Source of the DNA: Adiantum capillus-veneris | Taxonomy: Eukaryota; Streptophyta; Polypodiopsida; Polypodiales; Pteridaceae | Assembly (NCBI GenBank): GCA_014529385.2 | Contig: CM043944.1 | Coordinates: forward strand, 169,209,740-169,273,739 | Reading direction: 5' to 3' | DNA length: 64,000 bases | In this document: piece after piece, positions 12,043-22,989 of the stretch | Numbering within the stretch: the first letter of the stretch is position 1 | Layout of the letters: every line of letters begins with the position of its first letter | Program-made: the position numbers and the translations under genes | The notes under the pieces: model-generated | Seen by the model: the letters and a program-made list of their open reading frames with translations, nothing else | What the model was told of the DNA's origin: nothing | Database searches by the model: none

Positions 12043-15000
12043 ATGCCTGCAACCGGCCGCTGTCGCAGCAGTCCTGCGCCCCCGCCGTTTTTGTTTGTTG
12101 CCGCAGCCGTGCTTGCATCCCTCTATCCGGCATCTGCTGCTGACAACATAACATTGGGAACAAAGCTCCTTCCAACAAACATCGGAGGCTGGGTTTCCCC
12201 GGATCGAAGCTTCCGCTTCTCCTTCTTCAGAAATTCTACAGATTCAAGCAGGTTCTCTGTTGGGGTCTTGTATAATTCAGCAGGAATCAACGGCACTGTC
12301 GTGTGGACAGCTGGTGGCAACATCCAGGTCGGTATTGCTGGCTCCTTCGAACTTTCATCTAACGGAAATCTCATTTTGAGAAATGACGCTGGCACTGCGG
12401 TCTGGAATAGTGAGACAGATAACATGGGAGTTGAAGCTGCCTCCATGGGAGACGACGGGAACTTCATTCTTGTCAACAGTAGCGGCTCCAGCCTTTGGCA
12501 AAGCTTCACTATGCCGACCGACACTCTAGTGTCAAGCCAGCGCCTCCACCAAGGTGTGTCCCTCACAGTTGGTCAGTATAGTGCAAGTTTGCAAGCCTCA
12601 GGTAACTTAACCCTCAGCTATACTGGTAATGGTGGGTTCACTTATTGGAGCAGCAATACAGCCGGAGAGAATTCTATTGTTTATGCCTTTTTAAGTGCAG
12701 ATAACTTTTCTATATACAATGAGGCAGATGTAGCTCTTAAATCATGGTACAGCAAGGATTACACATCGACGGCGTCGCCGCGGCCTGTACGAAGGGTAAC
12801 ATTGGGCTCTGACGGAAATCTTCGAATCTATACATCTTCTGGAGGAGATTGGGTTATTGGATGGGAGGCCCTCCAGGATTACTGCCAGATTTATGCCTAT
12901 TGTGGTCCTTATGGCCTTTGTACCTACAATGAAAGCAGTCGCATATGCACATGCGCAACACAAGCAGGGTATGTCTTGATTGATGAGAGGACGCCTCAAA
13001 GTGGGTGCAGAGCGATTGCCGGCAATGGCACACAGGATTGCGCTATGGTGGAGCTCATCCGGACTCTACTCTGGACTGAAAGTAAGATCTTGCGCTATGG
13101 AGATTCGGAGTGTTCGTTAAATTGCTTGCACAACCCCGAATGCAAAGCAGCGACGGCACTTAGTGATGGATCAGGCACCTGCCAGATGATACTTTCCAAC
13201 AACTTCTTCAGCGGCAACCAGGAGCTCTCCATCTCAACCAATTCCTTCTTCAAGTTTTGTGGGTTGAATGTGCCGCCTCCTGTGCCAACAAGCTCATCTT
13301 CTATTCCATTGACATCAGGGTCCGGAAAGGGGGGAAGCTCAGTAGCAGTGTCTGTGGTAGTCTCAGTGCTTGCGACAATGGCGGTGTTGGCAGTAGGGCA
13401 AGTGGGCATATGGTGGATGTGTTGCAGGAAAAATCCCCGATGGGGGGGGTACTCTGCGCATTACGCATTGCTGGAGTATGCATCGAGTGCACCAGTGCAA
13501 TTCACACACAGGGAGTTGCGGAAGGCAACGGGGAATTTCAGGGAGAAGCTAGGGGAGGGGGGGTTTGGATCAGTGTATAAGGGGGAGCTACCCACGACAG
13601 GCAGTGGGGGGGCAACCATGGAGGTGGCAGTGAAGAGGCTGGAGGGGTTGGCAGATCCGGGGGAGAAGCAATTCAGGATGGAGGTGGCAGTGATCGGTAG
13701 CACGCATCATATGAATCTGGTGAGGCTCTGCGGTTTCTGCGCAGAGGGGAGGCACAGGCTGCTGGTGTATGAGTATATGAAAAATGGGTCACTGGACAAA
13801 TACCTATTTGCAGCAGGGGAGGGAGAGGACGAGGGGCAGCGGCAGCAGCAGCGGTCCGACATGAATTGGGAGACGCGCTACAATGTGCTGCTAGGAACAG
13901 CCCGTGGGATCACCTACTTACACCAGGAGTGCCGGGACTGCATCATCCATTCCGACATCAAGCCAGAGAATATTTTGCTAGACGGCACCTTCACTGCAAA
14001 AGTGTCGGACTTTGGCCTGGCCAAGCTCACCCGCTCGGCCACTGCCGCCCACAATGCCTCTGGTCACCATGTCACCAACATATTGCGGGGGACACGCGGC
14101 TACCTTGCACCCGAGTGGCGTTCCAACCTGCCTATCACTGTCAAGGCTGATGTGTTCAGCTATGGCATGGTTGTTTTGGAGACTGTGAGTGGCCGCAAGA
14201 GCTTCGAGGCACCGGTGCTTGACACTTCAGCAGAGTCGGCGGCCCGCCACGTCAGCTTCCTGGAGTGGGTGTACCGGCAGTACTTCCTCCACAAGCAGGT
14301 GAGTACAGGTTCCAAAGCATAGTCTAGTTCAAATGAAGGGCTTAATGGGAATGCTTGGGGGGCATCATACCTTTCAACTTTAAAAAGGGGCTTTTTTTGA
14401 CAAACTTTTTGTGTGGGTTGTGTAACACGAGGTGAGATATGAAGTTGATGAGAAGGACTTGTAGGGCTGTAAATTACAAGCATTACAAGGAGCGAGTCAT
14501 GTGAGTGAGAACTTGTATGGAGAGAGAGGGCTCTCATTCTCTCATGTGAACTAAATTATTGGTAGGCATAGGCCTCTTAAATGAACACATCTTTTTTGGA
14601 ATGGAACCCACTTCTTCTTTCTGTGCCCCTTTCAACTTGAAAGGAACTTGAAATTTATTGCAAGAGAACAACACAAGAAGGGGCCTAGAGAAGGATCCAT
14701 TCTTAATAATATGCCCTCCTTAGATCGGTGGGTCACCGTGTTGAAGTTGCATTTACAAACTAGAGGTTTTCTTGCAAACTAGTCTGAGTGGGTAAGGTCT
14801 AATCAAGAGAAGTGAAGTGCTAGGTTTTCAAACAAGCCTAAGTGCAGAAGGGAGTTAGGCATACATTTGAATATTTAATTATTTTTGGTACTTACGGACC
14901 TACCTCTGCATCTGAAGTCTTGAAATCTTCTTTAATTTGTAGATTTTGCGCTTCATGACTTATTTATTTTTACACTCGCAATGCCGCCGTGGGTCTTCAC

Positions 15001-15514
15001 CTTGTTAAACAAGGTCTTTTATAAAGCTAGATGTACAGTGCAAAGACTAAGGCAGCATGGATGGATGTCCCTTTTGCAGGTGGAGGGTGTGGTGGATGAG
15101 AGGATAAAAAATGCAGTGGACATGGAGCAGTTGGAGCGTGCCATGAAGGTGGCATTTTGGTGTGTTCAAGTGCAACCATCGTCGAGACCATCAATGAGCA
15201 AGGTTATCCAAATGCTGGATGGTAGCATGCAAGACACTCAAATCCCTCCCATGCCCAAATCTTTTGGAGATCACTCGTCCAACATCATGAATCAAGAGGA
15301 GTCCAATTACTTGGTGATGGCTTTTGATCAAAAGAGCTCAGCCCCACCATCAAGCATTGAGGTTGCATCTTACCCAAACACTAGTTCTACCACCACTGTG
15401 TCTAACTCTTCTTCTCATCCTCCCATATATAGTTTGTCCCAAAGCCTTGTTAGACATCAAGTACCTCCTCCTCCTCCTCCTCCTCCTCTTCATATTGTGC
15501 ATAATAGCTTTTAG
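12043..15514 (+). CDS. G-type lectin S-receptor-like serine/threonine kinase
   Basis: Two exons (12043-14298 and 15080-15514) join in phase 0 to give about 896 residues. A TAA lies in frame 6 bases before the ATG, so this is the first in-frame start. Domain order: signal peptide (1-33), bulb-type mannose-binding lectin (about 35-170), EGF-like cysteine cluster (about 281-322), PAN-like region (about 331-408), one membrane span (about 434-458) and a kinase domain. The kinase has GEGGFG at 504-509, VAVK with Lys531, HSDIKPEN with Asp638, DFG with Asp656 and APE at 689-691. Catalytic residues are present, but the usual HRD arginine is Ser637, making it a non-RD kinase, a class common among immune receptors. 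The tail is Ser/Pro-rich with eight consecutive prolines from a CCT repeat. The layout resembles the SD2-5 subgroup of plasma-membrane receptors. The ligand is unknown. No lesion was seen, and it is the only ordinary host gene in the window. Confidence 0.93.
14299..15079 (+). other. Intron of the receptor kinase gene
   Basis: Donor CAG/GTGAGT at 14299 and acceptor TTTTGCAG/GTGG ending at 15079. Splicing joins kinase subdomain IX-X to the sequence VEGVVDERI without a frame change. The last codons before the in-frame stop at 14322 are intronic. Confidence 0.88.
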
Positions 15515-16430
15515 ATTCATATAACACCGGCACAAGGCCGATCCTTTGTCTTCAATTGCACCTCCATTTACTGTCTGCACAACAATTGTACTTATAATAC
15601 CATGCCAAGAGAAAATCTAGCACCAAACATCTTGTCCTGCAAAATCCAGTGTGGTCAAAACTTGTAAACAATCAAAGGCAATTGGTTGATCATCACAACC
15701 TAACAAGGTATGGTTTGTATCGATTACCTTGAACTCTAAATGGAATGTGTTTTTCTAACCCTTGAATCGCCTTAGCAATTAGCACTTCTCTTGTCGAGCA
15801 GAAAATACTTAAGCTTATCAGCTCGTTGGCTCCTTCGGAAGGAATAAGACAGGGTAAGAAAAATGAAATCAATAGAGCATAAAAGGCTATATGACTTGTG
15901 AAAGCTAGTAGTATCAGAAGATGTTTGCAAAATGATACATCAGCTGAGCCACAGGAAGGATATTCTTTTTACAAGGGCTTGAAGGATGTGATACAGCCGT
16001 GTTGCATTTGAACAATTCTTGCAGTAGTTCTTACATGGCTCCTCCATCGATGCAATCACCACAGCCTCCATAATTCTTTCACATCCACCGCCCACCAACT
16101 GTTGTACTAGCTAACAACAATCACCTCCCACATCTTTGAAGTGCCTGCAAACTTAGCGACGATGGAGATGGCTTTACTCCATCTTATCACCAAGTTGAAA
16201 GCCCTGTGTCCTGCCAATGTCAATGTGTTTTTGTCCTGCCAATGTCCATGTGTTTTTGTGGCAAAGAAGTAAAAACTATTGCAAGATAGCTTGACAATCA
16301 CTGACAAAGAGTGGGCAGATTCATAGTTTGCTTCACATGTTACACTCCATCGCGTGATTTTTTAAATAACTAATTCGGGATATCAAGATTAGCAATTTTG
16401 GATTTATAACCCCGCAGCCCCACATCGAAA
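15515..16430. other. Intergenic DNA
   Basis: The 3' flank of the kinase gene. No recognisable gene, RNA or mobile-element structure. Confidence 0.6.
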
Positions 16431-16436
16431 ACAAAA

Positions 16437-16530
16437 CGATGCATACGGCTATAATGGTTAGGGCGTTGGGCTCTCACTCTAGTGACGAGCGCTCAAATCT
16501 TAGGTGCAAGGGGGTGGGGCATCCCAAGAT
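16437..16530 (+). mobile_element. tRNA-derived SINE-like fragment
   Basis: GGCTATAATGGTTAGGGCG resembles a Pol III box A and is followed by GAGCGCTCAAATCTTAGG, resembling box B, about 30 bases later. The cloverleaf is not convincing for a working tRNA (weak acceptor pairing), so a SINE head is more likely. Ends are unclear. The sequence from here to 17560 is otherwise featureless. Confidence 0.45.
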
Positions 16531-17559
16531 TAGCAGCTGCATCGTGAGATTAGTTTTACCTCTTACTAATCTCGAGATTACTTTTCATCATACGACGATG
16601 TAGATCTTGTGTGCCCCCAGATTCAACCTCCATCATCGATCCCATGCCTCCCACCTCATGTCAGATAAAGCTGAGCATGCCTCCCCCTCCTTACTGGAGC
16701 CAGGTCAGTAATCCATAAGAAAAATCGATTGGCATGCAACATTACAAAAGCAACATGATACTGTGCCTATGTGGAAGATAAGGCAATAATAGGTTGCTTC
16801 TTATTGTACAAGACATTACCCTTGCACCAAGCTACTCGATTCCTATGATAAAAGTCTCTTATCTCCACACACGTGTAGAGTGGGCAAGCTATGAGCTAAC
16901 CAAATCAAGTGCATTATCATTATCATTGCCAACTTTCATTAGTTCTTAAGTATTTTAATAAATTTTGATTAATTATGTCAATTACATTATAAATGCGATT
17001 TTAATCCATCCAAACCGAATTTCCAACGTTGATAGAAAATATCTTCTTGCTCTTGGTCTTAAAACCCTCGGGGGATCCACTCTTTTGAAAAAAGGTATGT
17101 CGTGTGCGAGTGGAGAGTTTTAGAAAACCCCCTATTTATGACTAGTATAAGGTAATTGTGACACCCCTTCTTACACTTATAAGGTCTCTAATGACTAAAG
17201 TAAGTATACCCCTTATCTTAGGTATAAGGTTTTGAATGGTTCTTTGGAAACACTTTACGGTTAAATATGTTGTGCAGTAAAAGTGTTCTTTTTGTTTTTA
17301 AGCATTAATTTATATCAATATACCTTTATGGGATTTTCGTTATCTCTAAGTTTCAAATAACCTTAACACGGGAAAAATTCAAGAAGTACTCGTCGTTAAC
17401 TAATCCTCGATTTAGTGTGAGTACATATGAGCTTGAGGTGATTTATATGCAAAGGATCCAAGTTTTGTAATATCAATGGCTAACTTTTAAGTGATATTAG
17501 ATGAGAATTACAAAAATTGTGTTAGAAATGTTGTTGTAAAGTTTGATGGTCTTGCCTTT

Positions 17560-18960
17560 GTATTACTATAAGAGGATCAATTCAAAAGAAAAAGAGCTAA
17601 GCCGCGTGCTATTGAATACTCATTTGTGGATGCACAACAAAAGAACACCACTATTGCCACCTCCAATGCTTCAATAAGTAGTAGGCCTGTCCCTGTAGTT
17701 GTTGTTTCTTCAACCAAAACTATGAGAAGTCCGGAAATAAAGAAAAGAAGAAATTGAAATGTTATTTTTGTAGGTAAGATGATAATCTCATCAAGAAATT
17801 TTTTAAAATTTAGGCTAAAGAGACTCAAAAGATAGAGGCAAATGCAGTCATTGCTAATGCTTGATCTAATAGAGATTTGGAAATGTTGTGCATGATGCAG
17901 AATGGGCGTTTAGTGCACAATGTCAATATGAACCATTCGTTCTTGATGCATGATTTGAAAAATCTATGGTTCATGTGTGGTACTTTGATAGTGGTGCAAC
18001 TAAGCACATTACGTCTCATTATGGTTTATTTACATCTCTTTAAAACATCCCTAATGAAGTACCTTCATATGTGCCAATAATGCCTCTATTTAGTTAAGGG
18101 AATCGGGGAGATTGTGCTTATTGTGTATAAGCTCAATGCTTACAATGAATGTGTGGATTCAACACGCAAAATTTGGAATTGAAAGCTATTTCAGATACAA
18201 AAATTTGGCAAGCACGTTTTGATTATCTAAATTTTTTTGGTTGCTACCTCTTGAGGTACCACAAGAATGGTTCTATGTGGGCCACTTGCAAATTGTAGCT
18301 TGTCCCTTATGACGCTTTTGATGTGATGCATACTCTAATTTTTGATCATTTTTACTTGGTGACTTTTATTGATGATTATTCTCGGAATGGATGGGTGTAT
18401 CTGCTTAACGCAGAGTCCAAAGTGTTTGTGCTTCAACCAATCTTTTCTTATGGCCGAAAATGTATGTGTTTGTATAGTGGGAAATCCCTCTTTTGATCAA
18501 GGGAGGGAGTATATCTCTAAGAAATTCAATGCTTTTTTGGTGAGTCCTAAGATAAAACACCAATGTAGTGCCATAAACCCCTCAACAATATAGTATTTCT
18601 AAGAGGAAAAACAAGTCACTTATAGAGATGGCATCATGTATGGTCAAAAGAAAAGCTTTGCCACATACTTGTTGGCTTGAGGCTATCATGGGTGTTGCAT
18701 ACATAGTAAAAAGGTGTCCTGCTAAAGCGTTGTAGTCTATCACTCCATATGAGCCACCATTGGTCATTTGTGTGTGTTTGGTCACTTGGCTTATGCTTTG
18801 ATTTATGAGCAACAACACAAAATGTTGGATAATAAGGCTGTAAAATGTAATTTTGTCGGTTATAGTCTAGAAAGAAAAGGTAACAAGCTGTATCATCATT
18901 GCAAAGCCTCTGAGATATGCTACAAACTTCTTTTTTTGAATTTGAAAAAAAACATTAGAA
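17560..18960 (+). pseudogene. Ty1/Copia pol relic (protease to integrase)
   Basis: Fragments appear in the order expected of Copia pol. A protease-like segment WYFDSGATKHITSHYG lies near 17980-18020. An integrase core starting VTFIDDYSRNGWVYL lies near 18360-18410. The QGREYISKKFNAFL segment is near 18500. A C-terminal KAVKCNFVGYSLERKGNKLY segment is near 18835-18895. Many stops and frame changes separate them. No LTRs were recognised. Confidence 0.75.
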
Positions 18961-19119
18961 TGGATATACATATGCATATACCCACAAACATTGTCATGTA
19001 TGTTATAGTGGACATACTTGTAGTATATCAAAGAGAAAAATCCCGCCTCTCTCTCTCTTTCTCTTTCCTTATCCTTTCCATGATAAATAGCTATGATAGT
19101 GGAATCAACCTCCCATCAT

Positions 19120-20400
19120 GACTCTAAGGCTGCTTCAGACGCAAAAGTTTGGCCCACACATTTTGGTCATCTAAATTTGGCCATTTTTCAACGTTTGGAG
19201 AAATTTGATATGTTCTTTGCTGCCCCCTCATGAGACACCATTGAATCTTGCATTTGAAGATTTTATTTTAGTAAAATAAAACAATTTAAGTTCCCTAAGG
19301 ACACATCTATGTGGGCTATTTGAAAATTACTACTTATGCATAGTGATGCTTGCCACGTCCAATACGTACTCAATGTTTCTAGAAAAAAAAGTACTTTGTG
19401 ACTTCCATTGATGATTACTCCAGGCATGATTTTCTTTGGGTAAAATACAATACTCTAATTTCCCCAAGGACAGATCTATCTGGGCTACTTGAAAATTGCA
19501 ACTTATGCATAGTGATGCTTGCCGAGTTCGATGCGTACTCCATGTTTTAGAAAAAAATGTACTTTTTGAATTTTATTGATGATTACTCTAGGCATGCATG
19601 GGTGTATTGAGCTTGGGGCAGCCACTTGTCAAAATCTCCCTATATCATGTGCATTCAAGAGGTTATTAATAATATCTCAATATAAATACTATATTTACAC
19701 TACATGCATATTTAAAAAATCCCAACTTCCTCTATTGTATACATTCTAAATGATTAAAATCCTTTCTGGTTAATTCATGTGATATGATACACATTTTGAA
19801 ACGTGACCTTCTTGGAGTATCGACTCATGTAAAGTCCAAAGCATTTATGTGCCTTTAGTTCTTTTTTTCTTATGGCTAAAAGTGAATATGGTTGTCTTAT
19901 GAGCACCCTCCATATTGATCAAGGAGGGGAGTCTATGTCTAAAGAATTCAATGCATTTCTGACTAGTCATGGGATAAACACCAATGTACAATGTATGATC
20001 ATATACCCCTCAACAAGTGGTGTTGTTGAGAGGAAAAACAAGTCACCTTGGAGGTGACACAATGTATAGTCAAAAGCCAAACTTTTCCACATATTTTTTT
20101 GGATTGAAGTTGTCATGCGTGTTGTGCATCTACATAGGTGTCCCATTGAAGCATTGCAATCTGTCACTCAATATGAGGGTTGACATAGCAAAAATCCATC
20201 TATTGGTCAATTGCATGTGTTTGGTTTCTTGGCTCATGCATGATTTGGTGCATGAGCAAAAATGCAAGAAATTGGATGATAAGGTTGTAAAATTTATTTT
20301 TGTGGGTTATTGTCTAGAAAGTAAAGGTTATATGTTGCATCATCCACAAACAAATGGATACCGGATTCTAAAACTAGATTTCTTTTCTTGATGAGAGATT
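19120..20400 (+). pseudogene. Second Ty1/Copia gag-pre-integrase/integrase relic
   Basis: A pre-integrase-like THFGHLNL segment lies near 19160. Two diverged copies of a GKIKQFKFPKD-like block sit near 19270-19330 and 19440-19510. Integrase pieces HIDQGGESMSKEFNAFL (about 19910-19965) and KFIFVGYCLESKGYMLHH (about 20290-20345) follow. It is related to the adjacent relic but not identical, so this is a tandem or nested pair of dead Copia copies. Confidence 0.7.
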
Positions 20401-21189
20401 TAATTCAAGTTGAGAAAGATATGGGTCTTTGGTATGGCTTCACTTATGTAAAAAGTAGAATGGAAATGGATGGCATAATCTGAAGCATTAGCAGATTGTT
20501 TGTGTTCTCGCTATTGACTCTGACCGTGTGAGCAATGTGTGCTTGTAGGTCATGTATTGCTACCCTAGTCCTATACCTTCTCAAAGTCCTTTGTTTGTGT
20601 AAAATAGTCTCTTTTCTTCTCTCTCTATGTCATCTTAAGGTTACAAGTAAAAGCAAGATTCCTTGTTTTTAGAATATGTGAATGAGCAATTGTTGCTCAC
20701 TGCTCTTTAATGATAAAAAACATGCAAAGAATTAAAAAGATTTTTTGATTTGGTTGATACTACTCTAAGAGAATAAGAGAAATCTACTTGAGTTTGTTAA
20801 TAGCACTTTAATTTTAAGAAAAGGGGTCTTATGAACTGGTTCTTTATTAGCAATTCATGAAGAAGTGTTTCTAGTTTCACTCTTATCTTATTGCAGACAT
20901 AGCGAGAACCACGAACATAATTATCAATCCATGGGACGAAGTTTAGAAGAGGATGCCAATCTCTTGGAAAACAATAGACAACTCGTATATAACACAAGCT
21001 ACACTCAAATGACCAAAGTCATCAAAAGCTAATCGCGAATCAACAAACAAATCATAACCGTTACAGCATCAAACACCATCCGAATGTTACAAAACTTCTA
21101 GGATAAGTATATAAGACCTAAGCACACATGCTTATGGTCTCAAACCTCACTTTTGATGAAGTGCAAAAATCACGATTATTAACAGCAGT
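20401..21189. other. Intergenic DNA
   Basis: AT-rich sequence between the Copia relics and the 197-bp tandem duplication. Nothing recognisable. Confidence 0.55.
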
Positions 21190-21585
21190 GAGTTTTGACC
21201 TAGTCGTTTTTGACCCCAAATGCATCTAAATGCTTAGCAATGATGCCCCAATACCCCACATATGCTTACTTTGTGATTTACTAGATAAAATTTCTACTTA
21301 TGATGAAATTAGGCCGCGGGTCGGCGACGCCAAAAGCTACGGTTTACCATGATATGTTTACGTCAATGCGTAGAGCTCTTACAGTAAGTTTTTGACTTAG
21401 TCGTTTTTGACCTCGAATGCATCTAAATGTTTAGCAATGATGCCCCAATACCCCGCCTATGCTTACTTTGTGATTTCCTAGCTTAAATTTCTACTTATGA
21501 TGAAATTAGGCTGCGGGCCGCGGTGACGCCAAAAGCTACGGTTTACCATGATATGTTTACATCAATGCGTAGAGCTCTTACCTAC
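21190..21585. repeat. Tandem duplication, period 197 bp
   Basis: TAGTCGTTTTTGACC starts at 21201 and again at 21398. Each copy continues through TGATGCCCCAATACCCC and ATGATGAAATTAGG to GGTTTACCATGATATGTTTA. The copies are about 95% alike by eye. Not coding. Confidence 0.85.
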
Positions 21586-22989
21586 AGCGCTGCAATGCAA
21601 CAGATGGCCGTTCAATGTGACAAGCGGGAAGGGAGTAGGAAGCACGAGAAGGATAGAAGTGAGTGCCGTTAGCTCAAGTTGTGTTTCTATTATCCAAAAC
21701 TTAATAAATCTTTGCAAAGTAGGCTTTTATACCTTAGCCAAGGTTTAAAATGAGTAATGTCCCGCCACCCAAGACCTTTGAGGCTCCACAAATTACTATA
21801 TTTGTAAGCTAAGTACACTAACTGACCTATTCTTTACATCTTGGAACTCTTATTGAGCCCGTAACACGTTACAATGATCACAATGGCTAAATAAATTGAG
21901 AAATTACAATACATGGCCATTTTGGAAAAATGTGAAAAGTGTGTAACTCCAATCTTTATTGCTTCTTCATATTCATCTTTGATGTGCATCCTTAAGGCTT
22001 CGATCTTTAGCACCTCCTGTTAACTGACGTCGGCTCAATTAACATTCCCACCTTTCGATTTTACTACCCGTCCTTGGGCACTATTGAGAAGTGTCCGTGG
22101 AGGCAATGGAAGGTTTTGATTGATGGGATGATTGTCTTCATTTCTCGTTGGATTTGTTGATGAGGTTTAATTTGCTGCAACATCTTGATTGGTCCAAATA
22201 TGTCTGATGTGAGAGATGATATTGCATTTGTCCATTGGTATAGCATAATGATGAGGCTGCTATCTATTTATGAAAAGTATGTACAAGGGAAGTAGAACAA
22301 TGAGGATCTAAATTAGGGTATAATACCTGGATGACCAAAGGGAAAAAACCCAGTGGGAAAAAAGTGCCTTTGGGATAAGCGCATTATGAAGTACTGATTA
22401 TCATGGAAAATATAAATAAAGTATTGAAGGGATTATTTGCTGATAGATATTAAAATAAGAGGGCAATAAATATATGAAGGTAGCATGATGGAACATTGGT
22501 TTGCCTGCTATAGTCCACTCAAGGTGCATAGGTGGAAACAAAAAAGAGTTTCTAATGCATATGTCCAATGATGGGACATCCTATATACATTATTAGAAAT
22601 GCATGGGAAACAATATGCTATGTAAGAAAGATTTTGAGGGGTTCTTTAGAAAGATGGTGTAGCTATAAAAGCACATGACATGGCTTTGCAAGCTGTCACC
22701 TCTTTAAGAATGGTTTTTGTTGTCGAGGATACGTGCTCTCATCTTACTGTGCATTGTGTGTGAGTGTTGGGACTCTACGACACTCCATCAATTCTAAGTT
22801 AACAAACTTTGACTCTTATGCTTATCTCATCTAGCATGAACAACATGACTTTCCAGCTTGAGCGTAAGCCTAATAACTACGACTCTTAGACTCTTAGCAC
22901 ATAGTTTATTACGACTTGAAGCTTTGGGACTAATGCTTTGCTCATTTTCTGGCTCAGCAGCCCGACTCTGATTATGCCAAAGAGTGTTT
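21586..22989. other. Intergenic DNA
   Basis: No gene or element boundary recognised. The short ORFs carry no known motif. Confidence 0.5.

Noticed and set aside
12123-12566. 147-codon antisense ORF in the receptor kinase gene, and others at 12742-14537
   Set aside because: Shadows of the GC-rich kinase exon on the opposite strand, without any known motif.
16441-16515. tRNA gene
   Set aside because: Box A and B-like motifs exist, but the acceptor and anticodon stems do not pair well, so a SINE-like head is preferred.
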